A stretch of DNA of 64,000 bases from Hespellia sp. (GCA_028694105.1 JAQUUC010000009.1:1-64000); one strand, 5' to 3'; positions 7,782 through 17,582 are shown, counted from the stretch's first letter. Translations and numbers: made by a program. Notes: a model not told the origin generated them from the sequence alone.

Positions 7782-8126
7782 CGCAGCGGATTTTGAAGTA
7801 TCCACTTGACAGTAAGCCTTGAAGGAAGCACATATAAACCGCTTCTTTTGGGGCTTGTTTTGGTTTGTAATTATAAAGAAAAACGAAACTTTAAAAACAA
7901 TATTGACTTTTTAAATGTTATGCGTTATTATCTAGTCACTCGTCTAAGAGATTCTATATTTCAAAGAGGGAAATTCTTCCCGATTATCCAGAACGAGAAA
8001 TGAATTCTATAAGAAATCGAAAGGAGGCAGGCAGATTATATCCGGTTTATTTAATGTACCCGTTTTTGTCTGTACATGAAAATTGTAAGGACAGAAATAT
8101 AATTTTTTAGTGAAAAGGAGAAATGA
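7782..8126. other. Intergenic region with long leader of the surface protein gene
   Basis: No supportable gene is seen. The 65-codon frame at 7806-8003 has no ribosome binding site and covers the promoter at 7903-7931. The region is AT-rich. An isolated AAAGGAGG at 8020-8027 is not followed by an ORF. The last 190 bases form the untranslated leader of the surface protein gene. Confidence 0.5.
7903..7931 (+). promoter_or_regulatory. Promoter of the SpaA-like surface protein
   Basis: TTGACT (7903-7908), a 17-bp spacer and TATTAT (7926-7931): 5 of 6 and 5 of 6 matches to the sigma-A consensus. Predicted start is near 7938, which leaves about 190 nt of leader before the ATG at 8127. Confidence 0.65.
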
Positions 8127-10226
8127 ATGAAAGTAAAGAATACAGGTTTAAGAAAAAAAGTCATGGAGATGCTTGCTGTCCTCGTGGGATTTATACTCGT
8201 ATCCTGTTCTGTAGATACTGCACTTGCGAAGGAAGGTGAAAAAGAACAGAATATTACGTTTTTCGTGGAGGGAGCCGGTCAGGTGCAGCTCCAATTCTGG
8301 GATGGCTCCGAAGTTTCGGTAGCTGATTCTGAGAGTTTGTCATTGCCGGTGGGCACGTATGTGCATATGGTGGCTGAGAGTGAAGCAGAGGGTGGTATTG
8401 GCGTGAGTGTCTCAACCAGCGGAGGATATGAGGCGGAGGATTCTGTCTGGAACGCAGATTCGATTCACGAGCAGGATATTACAATCACAGAATATGAGAA
8501 ACATGTACTGGTACAGTTTCAGGCTGCAGACAAAACGGAGGCAACAACATTTGCGCTGTCAGCAAGAGGGTCGGAAGAACGACCGGAAACCGGTGACCGC
8601 TTCAGTGGGACCTGTCAGGTGTCCTATGTGAATCAGACACATGTGGGAGGATCCGTTTCAAGTGTTCAGGTGAACAGCCTTAGTGGAATCCTGAGTGAAA
8701 TTGGAACGCTGGATGGACTGACCTGCCAGCAGCACAGTGCGGCGGCGCCGCTGGTCGGCATGGGGTACGATTATACTTATACGGTAACCTCTGTCAATAA
8801 ATCGACTGGAGAGGTAAGCGGTGTGTTCTATGCGAAGAGTCAGATTCAGCCTTCGGACGGTGTGACTGTGGTTAACGGTGCGCTGGCAGGATATCAGGCC
8901 ATTGGCGGGAGCGCAACGATCCAACGATCCTATACCGGATTTGCAAAACTGGTAAAACGGTCTGCCAATCCTGAATTGACAGAAGGAAACAGCAGTTATT
9001 CGCTGGCGGGTGCAGTCTATGGAATCTATAGTGATCCGGGCTGCAGTACACAGGTAAATGTACTTACGACAGATGCAGGCGGTAATACCAACACGGTAGA
9101 AGTACCGTCAGGAATCTATTATGTAAAAGAAAAAACGGCACCAAAAGGTTATCGGATAGACGATACAGTTTATCCGGTAAATGTACAGGTGGAGCAGACA
9201 GTAACGGTGGATGTGAATGAGACACCGGGATATATTCCAGCGGAAATCCTGTTGGACAAGGCAGATCAGGAGGCTGGAAACATCGCGCAGGGGAAAGCGA
9301 CGCTTTCAGGTGCACAGTTTGCAGTTCGATTCTATGAAGGATATTACACGGCGGATACACTTCCGGCGGACGCGGCTCGGGAATGGGTTCTTGAGACGAA
9401 GGAGACCCTGGAGGATGAGAGCGGTAAAATACGGTATCGGTGCAGGCTCAGCAAAGAGTATCAGGTTGCGGGAGATGATTTTTATGTGGCGGATGACTGC
9501 TGTATTCTGCCCTTGGGAACGCTGACAATCGAAGAAATCAAGGCACCGGAAGGATATAATTTGGCCGGAGAATCTGAGAAATATGTCACACAAATTACGA
9601 TGGAAGATCAGATAGTACAGATTGCAGCCGGAAATCATTATATCGTGTCTGACCGTGTCATTCGCGGAGATATTGAATTCACGAAGGCGGATGAGCGGAC
9701 GCAGGCGCGGATGGCAGGAATTCCATTTAAAATCACATCACGGACAACCGGTGAATCGCATGAAATCATGACGGACGAGAACGGATATTTTTCCAGCGAT
9801 TCTGCATACGTAAAGCACAGCAAAAATACGAACGGAAAAAAGGTGGGAGACGGTGTGTGGTTTGGTATCGATGAAAATGGAAAGCAGACGGAGGTGAATG
9901 ATGAAACGGGTGCATTTCCATATGATACGTATCTGATTGAGGAGCTGGCATGCGAAGCAAACGAAGGAAAAGAGCTTTACAGTGGAAATGTGACAATCAC
10001 ACGGGAGCATTTCCTGCTGGATATGGGAACAATCGATAACTATAATGAAGAAAAGCCACAGAAAATTGAGCAGCCGAAGAAAGAAGCACCGGAAAAAACA
10101 GAAGAAAACAGACCGGGAATTGTAAAGACGGGAGATGAGGTTACGCTTGTCTGCTGGATTGTATTAGGTCTGCTTACAATGTGTGGAGGGATTTTAACAT
10201 TTCTTTATAAAAGCTGCAGAAGATGA
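8127..10226 (+). CDS. SpaA-type pilin-like cell-surface protein
   Basis: A 699-residue secreted, wall-associated protein. The N-terminus is a signal peptide (basic residues 1-12, hydrophobic 14-27). It has both a lipobox-like LVSC ending at Cys27 and a signal peptidase I site after ALA near 34. Prealbumin-like SpaA/Cna-B domains cover about 275-360, 370-500 and 510-640. Two show the E-box pattern that closes intramolecular isopeptide bonds (KEKTAPKGY near 335, EEIKAPEGY near 475). The tail is a Pro/Glu/Lys-rich spacer, then VKTGDE, a hydrophobic helix and a basic end. This is a sorting-signal layout in which VKTGD replaces LPXTG. No sortase gene is in the window. Adhesin or pilin role is inferred. 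AAAAGGAG precedes the ATG. Confidence 0.8.
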   Translation: MKVKNTGLRKKVMEMLAVLVGFILVSCSVDTALAKEGEKEQNITFFVEGAGQVQLQFWDGSEVSVADSESLSLPVGTYVHMVAESEAEGGIGVSVSTSGGYEAEDSVWNADSIHEQDITITEYEKHVLVQFQAADKTEATTFALSARGSEERPETGDRFSGTCQVSYVNQTHVGGSVSSVQVNSLSGILSEIGTLDGLTCQQHSAAAPLVGMGYDYTYTVTSVNKSTGEVSGVFYAKSQIQPSDGVTVVNGALAGYQAIGGSATIQRSYTGFAKLVKRSANPELTEGNSSYSLAGAVYGIYSDPGCSTQVNVLTTDAGGNTNTVEVPSGIYYVKEKTAPKGYRIDDTVYPVNVQVEQTVTVDVNETPGYIPAEILLDKADQEAGNIAQGKATLSGAQFAVRFYEGYYTADTLPADAAREWVLETKETLEDESGKIRYRCRLSKEYQVAGDDFYVADDCCILPLGTLTIEEIKAPEGYNLAGESEKYVTQITMEDQIVQIAAGNHYIVSDRVIRGDIEFTKADERTQARMAGIPFKITSRTTGESHEIMTDENGYFSSDSAYVKHSKNTNGKKVGDGVWFGIDENGKQTEVNDETGAFPYDTYLIEELACEANEGKELYSGNVTITREHFLLDMGTIDNYNEEKPQKIEQPKKEAPEKTEENRPGIVKTGDEVTLVCWIVLGLLTMCGGILTFLYKSCRR

Positions 10227-10308
10227 GATTTCATAATATCGTACCTTTTCATTACCTTTGTTTTATGCTAAAATAGCAAACATAAGACAAAAAGGAGGTC
10301 GTTATATT

Positions 10309-11583
10309 ATGGGAATGACAATGACGCAGAAGATCTTAGCTGCCCACGCAGGACTTGACAGTGTGGAAGCGGGTCAGTTGATAGAAGCAAAATTAGACGT
10401 TGTGATGGCGAATGACATTACAGGACCAATGGCGCTGCCGATCTTAGCGCAGATGACAGATACAGTATTTGATAAAGATAAGGTGGTTTTTGTTCCGGAT
10501 CATTTTACACCGAACAAGGACATCAAGTCCGCAGAGAACTCGAAAGCAATCCGTGAATTCGCAAAAGCACAGGGACTTACCAATTATTTTGAGCAGGGTA
10601 AATCAGGGGTTGAGCACGCGATTCTTCCGGAGAGTGGAATCGTGGTTGCCGGACAGTGCATCATTGGTGCGGATTCGCATACATGTACATACGGAGCACT
10701 CGGAGCATTCTCCACAGGTGTTGGAACGACAGATATTGCAGCCGGCATGGCAACGGGAGAAGCATGGTTTAAGGTTCCGAGTGCAATTAAATTTGTTTTG
10801 ACTGGAAAATTAGGACCATATGTAAGCGGTAAAGATGTAATTATTCATATCATCGGAAGAATCGGTGTGGATGGAGCCTTATATAAATCGATGGAATTTG
10901 TCGGAGACGGTATTGCCAGTCTGACAATGGATGATCGTTTTACAATGGCGAACATGGCGATTGAGGCAGGTGCCAAGAATGGTATCTTTGCTGTGGATGA
11001 TCAGACGATTACTTATATGAAAGAGCACGCGACAAAAGAGTATGCGGTATATGAAGCGGACGCAGACGCGGAATATGACGAAATCATAGAGGTTGATTTA
11101 TCGAAGGTAAGACCTACCGTTGCATTTCCACATCTGCCGGGGAATGCGAAGACGATCGATGAGGTTGAAGCCATGGAGCCAATCAAGATCGATCAGGTTG
11201 TCATTGGTTCCTGTACGAATGGCCGTATGACTGATCTTCGCAGAGCGGCAGCTGTATTAAAGGGACGCACTGTTCATCCGGATGTCCGTGTGATGGTGGT
11301 ACCTGCGACACAGAAGATTTATAAACAGTGCATTGCAGAAGGCCTTGTTGATATCTTTATTGATGCGGGCTGCGCGTTTAACACACCGAGCTGTGGACCT
11401 TGTATGGGCGGACATATGGGCGTTATGGCGGCAGGCGAGAAGTGTGTATCAACAACGAACCGTAACTTTGTAGGACGTATGGGACATGTGGATTCCCTGA
11501 TTTATTTAGCATCACCGGAAGTGGCAGCAGCATCCGCAATTGCAGGATATATTGCAAATCCGGAGAAAGTAGGTGACAGATAA
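10309..11583 (+). CDS. leuC: 3-isopropylmalate dehydratase large subunit
   Basis: A 424-residue aconitase-superfamily large subunit carrying the [4Fe-4S] cluster. It isomerises 2- to 3-isopropylmalate in leucine synthesis together with the small subunit encoded next. Cluster cysteines are in GSCTNGR near 301 and SCGPCMGG near 361 and 364. [21 protein letters not shown] near 120 is the usual substrate-site block. Length fits the shorter LeuC/homoaconitase-type group found in clostridia and archaea, not the 470-residue enterobacterial form. The start follows AAAGGAGGTC; an in-frame longer reading lacks this site. It overlaps leuD by one base. No leuA or leuB is present, so a related hydro-lyase substrate such as citramalate is possible. 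Confidence 0.88.
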   Translation: MGMTMTQKILAAHAGLDSVEAGQLIEAKLDVVMANDITGPMALPILAQMTDTVFDKDKVVFVPDHFTPNKDIKSAENSKAIREFAKAQGLTNYFEQGKSGVEHAILPESGIVVAGQCIIGADSHTCTYGALGAFSTGVGTTDIAAGMATGEAWFKVPSAIKFVLTGKLGPYVSGKDVIIHIIGRIGVDGALYKSMEFVGDGIASLTMDDRFTMANMAIEAGAKNGIFAVDDQTITYMKEHATKEYAVYEADADAEYDEIIEVDLSKVRPTVAFPHLPGNAKTIDEVEAMEPIKIDQVVIGSCTNGRMTDLRRAAAVLKGRTVHPDVRVMVVPATQKIYKQCIAEGLVDIFIDAGCAFNTPSCGPCMGGHMGVMAAGEKCVSTTNRNFVGRMGHVDSLIYLASPEVAAASAIAGYIANPEKVGDR

Positions 11584-12068
11584 TGAAAGCATTAGGACGC
11601 GTATTTAAATATGGAGATAATGTGGATACCGATGTGATCATCCCTGCAAGATATCTGAATTCATTTGACGCTCAGGAGCTTGCAAGCCATGCAATGGTTG
11701 ATATTGATCCGGAATTTGCATCGAAGGTGCAGCCGGGAGATTTGATTGTAGCGAACAAGAATTTTGGCTGTGGATCTTCGAGGGAGCACGCACCGCTTTG
11801 CCTGAAGACTGCAGGAGTCAGCTGCATTATCGCAGAGACATTTGCACGAATCTTCTATAGAAATGCAATCAACATCGGACTTCCGATTATCGAATGTCCG
11901 GAGGCGGCGAAGAATATTGAAGCCGGAGATGAAGTGGAGGTTGATTTCGACAGCGGGAAGATCTATAACAAGACAAAAGGAACTGAGTTCCAGGGTCAGG
12001 CATTTCCCGAATTTATGCAGAAGATTATCAAAGCAGAAGGCTTGGTAAACTATATCAATAACAAGTAG
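11583..12068 (+). CDS. leuD: 3-isopropylmalate dehydratase small subunit
   Basis: A 161-residue swivelling-domain subunit that pairs with the large subunit encoded just before it; ATG shares the last base of the leuC stop. [13 protein letters not shown] near residue 15 and [12 protein letters not shown] near 60 are the family hallmarks, the latter binding the substrate. [10 protein letters not shown] near 98 is also typical. Length matches the short LeuD group that goes with 420-residue LeuC. thrC follows 13 bp later, suggesting one transcript for branched-chain and threonine-family steps. Confidence 0.88.
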   Translation: MKALGRVFKYGDNVDTDVIIPARYLNSFDAQELASHAMVDIDPEFASKVQPGDLIVANKNFGCGSSREHAPLCLKTAGVSCIIAETFARIFYRNAINIGLPIIECPEAAKNIEAGDEVEVDFDSGKIYNKTKGTEFQGQAFPEFMQKIIKAEGLVNYINNK

Positions 12069-12081
12069 TGAGGAGAAGATG

Positions 12082-13575
12082 ATGAATTTATTATACAAAA
12101 GTACAAGAAATGCGGATAAGACAGTCACCGCTTCTGAGGCAATTTTGAAGGGCCTTGCAGATGATGGAGGATTATTTGTTCCGACAAGTGTTCCAAAGCT
12201 TGAGGTGACAATGAAGGAACTTGCCGGCATGAGCTATCAGGAGACGGCCTATGAGGTCATGAAACAGTTTCTTACAGATTTCACAGAGGAAGAATTGAAG
12301 CATTGTATTAACAGTGCTTACGATGAGAAATTTGATACAGAAGTCATTGCACCCCTTGTGAAGGTTGGTGATACTTATCATCTGGAATTGTTCCATGGAG
12401 CAACGATTGCGTTTAAAGATATGGCGCTGTCTATTCTGCCACATCTTCTGACAACAGCTGCGAAGAAGAACCATGTTAAAAATGATATCGTAATTCTGAC
12501 CGCAACATCAGGTGATACCGGTAAAGCTGCACTTGCAGGATTTGCAGATGTTCATGGAACGAAGATTATTGTCTTCTATCCAAAGAACGGTGTCAGCAAG
12601 GTGCAGGAGCTTCAGATGGTCACACAAAAGGGTGACAATACATCGGTCGTAGCGATTCATGGCAATTTTGATGATGCACAGACGGGTGTGAAGAAGTTAT
12701 TTGAAGATAAGGAACTTGCAGCGGAGCTTGAGGCAGCCGGATTCCAGTTCTCTTCTGCAAATTCCATCAATATCGGGCGTCTCGTGCCACAGGTTGTTTA
12801 CTATGTATATGCCTATGCGAAGCTGCTTCAGAATGAAGAGATTGCAGACGGAGAGTTGATTGATGTTGTAGTGCCGACCGGTAACTTTGGTAATATTTTA
12901 GCCGCGTATTTTGCAAAACAGCTTGGAGTGCCGATCTCAAAATTAGTGTGTGCTTCCAATGAGAATAAAGTATTGTTTGATTTCTTCCAGACCGGTGTGT
13001 ATGACAGAAACCGTGAATTCGTACTTACCTCATCACCTTCTATGGATATTTTGATCTCAAGCAATCTGGAGAGACTGATTTACCTCATTGCCGGAGCCGA
13101 TGCGCAGAAGAATAACGAATTGATGGCTGCCCTGAAGTCAGAAGGCCGCTATGAGATTACAGCGGAGATGAAAGAAAAGCTGGCAGACTTTGTCGGTGGA
13201 TTTGCGACAGAGGAAGAGACTGCGAAGGTCATTGCGGATACCTTCAGCCAGACAGGTTATATCATGGACACACATACCGCAGTTGCGGCACACGTGTGCA
13301 AGGCTTACAAGGCAGCGCATGCGGATGCGAAGAAGACCGTGATTGCATCAACCGCAAGTCCGTATAAGTTCTCAAGAAGTGTCATGACAGCAATCGACCC
13401 GAAATATGATGCATTAGAAGAGTTTGCCTTGATTGACGAGCTGAACCATCTTTCCGGCGTGGCAGTTCCAAATGCAATTGAAGAGATTCGTAATGCCAAG
13501 ATCAGACATACGAGAGAATGCGAGGTTGCAGATATGAAGGCAACCGTTAAAGACATACTGAAAGTTGAGGTATAG
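12082..13575 (+). CDS. thrC: Threonine synthase
   Basis: A 497-residue PLP enzyme that converts O-phosphohomoserine to threonine. YKSTRN at the start and DDGGLFVP near 29 are typical of the long ThrC group (yeast/E. coli type). The PLP lysine is in ATIAFKDMALS near 112, and the phosphate-binding loop is TSGDTGKAAL near 150. The ATG at 12082 is chosen over that at 12079 because AGGAG is six bases upstream of it. Gene order leuC-leuD-thrC with short gaps points to an amino-acid biosynthesis operon. No T-box or attenuator is visible before leuC. Confidence 0.94.
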   Translation: MNLLYKSTRNADKTVTASEAILKGLADDGGLFVPTSVPKLEVTMKELAGMSYQETAYEVMKQFLTDFTEEELKHCINSAYDEKFDTEVIAPLVKVGDTYHLELFHGATIAFKDMALSILPHLLTTAAKKNHVKNDIVILTATSGDTGKAALAGFADVHGTKIIVFYPKNGVSKVQELQMVTQKGDNTSVVAIHGNFDDAQTGVKKLFEDKELAAELEAAGFQFSSANSINIGRLVPQVVYYVYAYAKLLQNEEIADGELIDVVVPTGNFGNILAAYFAKQLGVPISKLVCASNENKVLFDFFQTGVYDRNREFVLTSSPSMDILISSNLERLIYLIAGADAQKNNELMAALKSEGRYEITAEMKEKLADFVGGFATEEETAKVIADTFSQTGYIMDTHTAVAAHVCKAYKAAHADAKKTVIASTASPYKFSRSVMTAIDPKYDALEEFALIDELNHLSGVAVPNAIEEIRNAKIRHTRECEVADMKATVKDILKVEV

Positions 13576-13577
13576 GA

Positions 13578-13922
13578 ATGGATAACATGTTTGGAGCAAT
13601 TGGAGTTATTATTCTTGCGTGCGGCCTTTATTGCTTTTATGCATTATTTAAAATGAAAAAGACAGGAGAGCCGAGTGATGTTATTCTGCTTTCGAAATCC
13701 GATGTGAACAAGCACTGTAAAGACAAAGCAGCCTTTATGGCGAAGTCGATCCCGATGGTTCTTATGCTTGCGGCAGTTACAACCGCTTATGGTGTGATTG
13801 ATGTGATTAACTCGTACGTATATAAGATGGAAATGGTCGATTTGATTGCAGGAATCATTTTCTTTATTGTTTTAATTGTGTATATGGTCAAGACTCAGAA
13901 GTATAAAAAAGAATATTATTAA
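13578..13922 (+). CDS. Small membrane protein, unknown
   Basis: A 114-residue protein with three predicted membrane helices: about residues 4-22, 53-72 and 84-104. A basic cytoplasmic segment with a conserved-looking SDVNKHCKDKAAFM lies between the first two. The ATG lies two bases after the thrC stop, so translation is probably coupled, and a strong terminator follows. The family is not recognised. Association with the leuCD-thrC operon may be incidental. Confidence 0.7.
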   Translation: MDNMFGAIGVIILACGLYCFYALFKMKKTGEPSDVILLSKSDVNKHCKDKAAFMAKSIPMVLMLAAVTTAYGVIDVINSYVYKMEMVDLIAGIIFFIVLIVYMVKTQKYKKEYY

Positions 13923-13931
13923 AGATTCTAG

Positions 13932-13963
13932 AGAAGGAAGATCCGTGTGGTCTTCCTTCTTTT
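13932..13963 (+). terminator. Terminator of the leuC-thrC operon
   Basis: A perfect 10-bp stem AGAAGGAAGA (13932-13941) / TCTTCCTTCT (13951-13960) with a 9-nt loop, followed by T residues. Confidence 0.85.
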
Positions 13964-13980
13964 GGCTCGTATGAAACATA

Positions 13981-13998
13981 TGGTGAAAATATTAACGA
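13981..13998. promoter_or_regulatory. Rex-like operator candidate upstream of pckA
   Basis: TGGTGAA, AATA, TTAACGA matches the Rex pattern TTGTGAA-N4-TTCACAA at 11 of 14 fixed positions. It is 15 bp upstream of the -35 box. Similar sites precede adhE and the kinase-like gene at 26922. In AT-rich DNA such a match can arise by chance. Confidence 0.3.
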
Positions 13999-14013
13999 AT
14001 AGAATGTTTTACA

Positions 14014-14042
14014 TTGACATTTTTTTCAATCAATGAGATAAT
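14014..14042 (+). promoter_or_regulatory. Promoter of pckA
   Basis: TTGACA (14014-14019), a 17-bp spacer and GATAAT (14037-14042). Start near 14049, giving an 82-nt leader. Confidence 0.7.
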
Positions 14043-14130
14043 AAATCCAAATTGATGTTAACATCAGATAACTAAATGGAGACATCATTTGAAGCAATTT
14101 ACTATAAACAGAAAAGTGAGGTAGAGAAAG

Positions 14131-15735
14131 ATGGCAAATCTTGATTTAAGCAAGTATGGTATTAATGGAACAACAGAAGTTGTTTACAATCCTTCATTTG
14201 AAGAATTATTTACAGAAGAGACAAAACCAAATCTCGAAGGATTTGAAGTAGGACAGGAAAGTGAGCTCGGTGCAGTTAACGTTATGACAGGTATCTACAC
14301 AGGACGTTCACCTAAGGATAAATTTATCGTTATGGATGAGAACTCAAAGGACACTGTATGGTGGACATCAGATGAGTACAAGAACGACAACCATCCAGCT
14401 TCAGAGGAGACATGGGCAGCTGTTAAAAAGATTGCGCAGGAAGAACTCTCAGGAAAGAAACTTTTCGTAATCGATGCATTCTGTGGAGCAAATGCTGACA
14501 CAAGAATGGCAATCCGTTTTATTATGGAAGTTGCATGGCAGGCACATTTTGTAAAGAATATGTTCATCATCCCAACCGATGAAGAACTGGCAGACTTTGA
14601 ACCAGATTTCGTTGTATACAATGCTTCAAAAGCAAAAGTTGATAACTACGAAGAATTAGGTTTAAACTCAGAGACAGCCGTTGTATTCAACATCACAAGC
14701 CGTGAGCAGGTTATCATCAACACATGGTACGGTGGAGAGATGAAGAAGGGTATGTTCTCTATGATGAACTACTACTTACCATTGAAAGGGATTGCAGCAA
14801 TGCACTGCTCAGCTAATACAGACTTAGACGGTGAGAATACAGCTATTTTCTTCGGTCTTTCAGGAACAGGTAAGACAACATTATCTACAGACCCTAAACG
14901 TCTTCTTATCGGAGATGATGAGCATGGCTGGGATGACAATGGCGTGTTCAACTTTGAAGGTGGATGCTACGCTAAGGTTATCAACCTCGACAAAGAATCT
15001 GAGCCGGATATCTACAATGCAATCAGACGCAATGCATTATTAGAGAATGTTACACTTGATGAGAACGGAAAGATTGACTTTGATGATAAGAGCGTTACAG
15101 AGAACACTCGTGTATCTTACCCAATCAATCACATTGACAACATTGTTCGTCCAGTTTCAGCAGCACCTGCAGCTAAGAATGTAATCTTCCTGTCAGCAGA
15201 TGCATTTGGAGTACTTCCTCCAGTATCAATCCTGACACCGGAACAGACAAAATACTACTTCCTTTCAGGATTTACAGCTAAACTTGCTGGTACAGAGCGT
15301 GGAATCACAGAGCCTACACCAACATTCTCAGCTTGCTTTGGACAGGCATTCCTGGAATTACATCCAACAAAATATGCGGATGAGTTAGTTAAGAAGATGG
15401 AAGTAAGCGGAGCGAAAGCTTACCTCGTTAATACAGGATGGAATGGTACCGGAAAACGTATCTCGATCAAAGATACTCGTGGTATCATCGATGCAATTCT
15501 TGGTGGAGCTATCAAGACAGCACCTACAAAAGAGATTCCATTCTTCAACTTTGAAGTACCTACAGAGCTTCCGGGCGTAGATCCAGCAATCTTAGATCCT
15601 CGTGATACTTATGCTGATGCAGCAGAGTGGGAGACAAAAGCAAAAGATCTTGCAGCTCGTTTTGTAAAGAACTTTGCAAAATATGAAGGAAATGCAGAAG
15701 GTAAAGCTTTAGTTTCAGCTGGACCTCAGGCTTAA
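14131..15735 (+). CDS. pckA: Phosphoenolpyruvate carboxykinase (ATP)
   Basis: A 534-residue enzyme that interconverts oxaloacetate plus ATP with PEP, CO2 and ADP. In anaerobes it often runs towards oxaloacetate during fermentation. The P-loop [11 protein letters not shown] is near residue 246. GDDEHGW near 268 and GGCYAK near 283 are the kinase-2 and metal-binding blocks, and [10 protein letters not shown] near 50 binds substrate. [10 protein letters not shown] near 435 is also conserved. The gene is monocistronic: its own promoter lies 82 bp upstream and a terminator follows. Codon use is visibly biased towards A/T-ending optimal codons, as in adhE, which suggests high expression. Confidence 0.96.
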   Translation: MANLDLSKYGINGTTEVVYNPSFEELFTEETKPNLEGFEVGQESELGAVNVMTGIYTGRSPKDKFIVMDENSKDTVWWTSDEYKNDNHPASEETWAAVKKIAQEELSGKKLFVIDAFCGANADTRMAIRFIMEVAWQAHFVKNMFIIPTDEELADFEPDFVVYNASKAKVDNYEELGLNSETAVVFNITSREQVIINTWYGGEMKKGMFSMMNYYLPLKGIAAMHCSANTDLDGENTAIFFGLSGTGKTTLSTDPKRLLIGDDEHGWDDNGVFNFEGGCYAKVINLDKESEPDIYNAIRRNALLENVTLDENGKIDFDDKSVTENTRVSYPINHIDNIVRPVSAAPAAKNVIFLSADAFGVLPPVSILTPEQTKYYFLSGFTAKLAGTERGITEPTPTFSACFGQAFLELHPTKYADELVKKMEVSGAKAYLVNTGWNGTGKRISIKDTRGIIDAILGGAIKTAPTKEIPFFNFEVPTELPGVDPAILDPRDTYADAAEWETKAKDLAARFVKNFAKYEGNAEGKALVSAGPQA

Positions 15736-15825
15736 TTCTTTCGTGAGTTCTGACTATTAAAAAGGCGCGTCCGTGGTGGGAGCTGTTCCACCGGAGCGGA
15801 TGGGTTCATTAAGAGAAATATTAAG

Positions 15826-15860
15826 AAAGCAAGTGCCGTTTTAGGACACTTGCTTTTTTT
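15826..15860 (+). terminator. Terminator of pckA
   Basis: AAAGCAAGTG (15826-15835) pairs with CACTTGCTTT (15847-15856), with a T tract to 15860. A second GC-rich hairpin precedes it at about 15770-15800 (GGTGG with CCACC, CCG with CGG), so the 3' untranslated region is strongly structured. Confidence 0.8.
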
Positions 15861-15903
15861 GCGCAACGGGAAAGTTACCGGAACCTCTCCGTTACAAAAA
15901 ACA

Positions 15904-16854
15904 TCAATTATTAATACTGTGGTGCGGTGCATAGCTTTCCCGGTCGATCCCTCGAAATACATATCCTTCTGACTGGAAGTGTTCGATGATTTCCGGCAGC
16001 GCCTGTACTGTCGTCTCTTTGCCACTTGCGTCATGGCAGAGGAGTACGATATTATTGCTGCTGTATTTGATGGCACGCGAGTACAGCTGATCCGGAGTCA
16101 GGGTGCCGCTTCCATCCTCACAGTCCGCATTCCAGTCGTAGTACTGATAGCCCTTGGTGATGACATCCGTAGATAATTTCGTCATGATTCCGTAGGAAAA
16201 TCTGGCAGATATGGTGTTGGAGGACCCGCCCGGAAAACGAACGAAGCACGGAATGTATCCAATTTGATCACTGACGAGATTTCCGATCCGTTCCAGATCT
16301 TTAAAGTATGCGTCCTCAGACGCATAGATCGTGGCGTAATCGTGGCACATTGTATGCAATCCTATGGTGTGTCCCTTGTCGGCGGCAGTCTTGATCAAAG
16401 CAGCGTACTGGGTGTTGATTCCGGTTACGAAAAAGGTTGCTTTTGCATTGTATTTATCTAAGACATCAAGAACCGCCTGCGTGTTAACAGAAGGACCGTC
16501 ATCAAATGTGAGATATACAACCTTCTCGGAAGATGGGGTGGAAGTTCCGACCCCGAGACCCGGAATTAACTGGAAATTCATGCGGTTTCCGTCACCATCC
16601 CGCAGAAGGCCGGGAGCGGAAGTTAAGAGTGCAATCGAAGAAAGCGTTTGTTTGTCTTTGTTTCTGACATACAGCTTTTCAGGGCTGGTACTGGCTGCTT
16701 CAGCACTGCCCCGGGAGGTGTTCCTGCTGTGCGAGGTCAAATCGTTTGCGAGACCAGAGAAAAAAAGTGTGCCGGCACTGCATCCGATCAAAAAGAATAA
16801 AGCAGCAGCCAGAATGGATTTTTCGAGGACAGATTTCTTTATATGTTTTGTCAT
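15904..16854 (-). CDS. Membrane-anchored polysaccharide deacetylase
   Basis: A 316-residue protein with an N-terminal membrane anchor or signal (residues about 14-33), a low-complexity Ser/Thr-rich linker and a NodB-type CE4 catalytic domain from about 110 to 300. All five family motifs are present: TFDDGPS (base and metal Asp), HTMCH (metal His pair), RFPGGSSN, YDWNADCED and the LLCHDA histidine. It should remove N-acetyl groups from cell-wall glycans such as peptidoglycan outside the membrane. GAGGGAG precedes the start. An extended -10 box (TGCTATAAT) lies upstream on the minus strand near 16915, and a CmpB-like gene lies further upstream in the same direction. Confidence 0.9.
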   Translation of the reverse strand: MTKHIKKSVLEKSILAAALFFLIGCSAGTLFFSGLANDLTSHSRNTSRGSAEAASTSPEKLYVRNKDKQTLSSIALLTSAPGLLRDGDGNRMNFQLIPGLGVGTSTPSSEKVVYLTFDDGPSVNTQAVLDVLDKYNAKATFFVTGINTQYAALIKTAADKGHTIGLHTMCHDYATIYASEDAYFKDLERIGNLVSDQIGYIPCFVRFPGGSSNTISARFSYGIMTKLSTDVITKGYQYYDWNADCEDGSGTLTPDQLYSRAIKYSSNNIVLLCHDASGKETTVQALPEIIEHFQSEGYVFRGIDRESYAPHHSINN

Positions 16855-16973
16855 GTTTGCTCCCTCAGGCTTCCAAATATAATGAAGCTTAAAATAGTGT
16901 TATTTGGTCTCATTATAGCATTCTTGAAGGTCGAAACATGGCACTTTGAAAAGCAATAAGAAATAAAGATACA

Positions 16974-17423
16974 TTATCTCAGCTTATAATGCGGTTTCTT
17001 TTCGTGGAAGAATAACCAGCGGATTGTATCATCCAGAATGATACACAGACCGGATAACAGAAACCATCCCATGCTAAATAAAAGGTTCACATTTCCATTT
17101 ACATAGGTAAGCGGAAGTGAGCTGTAGTCCCAGATGAAAATACCGCGCTGCCGCCAGTAAGTGCCTAGAATCGCTTCTGCGAGAGTCGTGAGCAGTGCGC
17201 CCAGAATGCATTGGAGAATCAGGCTGGTATCATTGGAGAAAAGATTATTGATCATGCCGATAAGTACAGCGATAAAACCTCCCATGATCGCCATGCGCCA
17301 ATCGGCGAGACTCCATCGCCACAGACATTCAATTCCAAAATAGGCAGTGCCGAAGAACAGAAAGAGGCATACATATTTCAAAGTAATTTTCCAAAAATTC
17401 TGACGTACTACGCGATTTTTCAT
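16974..17423 (-). CDS. CmpB-like four-helix membrane protein
   Basis: A 149-residue membrane protein with four helices. The WDYSSLPLTYVNGNVNLLFS segment near residue 105 corresponds to the WDYSNQPLNIGGYVCLVFS block of the CmpB-like protein at 6912-7781, so the two appear related. The start MKNRVV was selected because GAGGAG lies nine bases upstream of it; the longer reading from 17447 would include that RBS. Function is unknown. It is divergent from the marR-ABC operon and lies upstream of the deacetylase in the same orientation. Confidence 0.7.
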   Translation of the reverse strand: MKNRVVRQNFWKITLKYVCLFLFFGTAYFGIECLWRWSLADWRMAIMGGFIAVLIGMINNLFSNDTSLILQCILGALLTTLAEAILGTYWRQRGIFIWDYSSLPLTYVNGNVNLLFSMGWFLLSGLCIILDDTIRWLFFHEKKPHYKLR

Positions 17424-17582
17424 TTCATTACACTCCTCGTCATACAATTGCTATTAGAATGCCAAAAAACGGGGATATTATACGAGAAATACGATCAAAG
17501 TTAAAAAAGTATAAAAACATTTTGAAAACTAACTATTTTTTAGTGAAAATTATTAAAATACTGTAAAATGAAAAGGCTTATA

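Noticed and set aside
7806-8003. 65-codon frame between the CmpB-like and surface protein genes
   Set aside because: No RBS, low-complexity composition, and it spans a strong promoter for the next gene.
10227-10308. T-box or leucine attenuator before leuC
   Set aside because: Only 82 bases are available, with a small hairpin (TTGTTTTATG/CATAAGACAA). No T-box sequence, specifier loop or leader peptide is visible.
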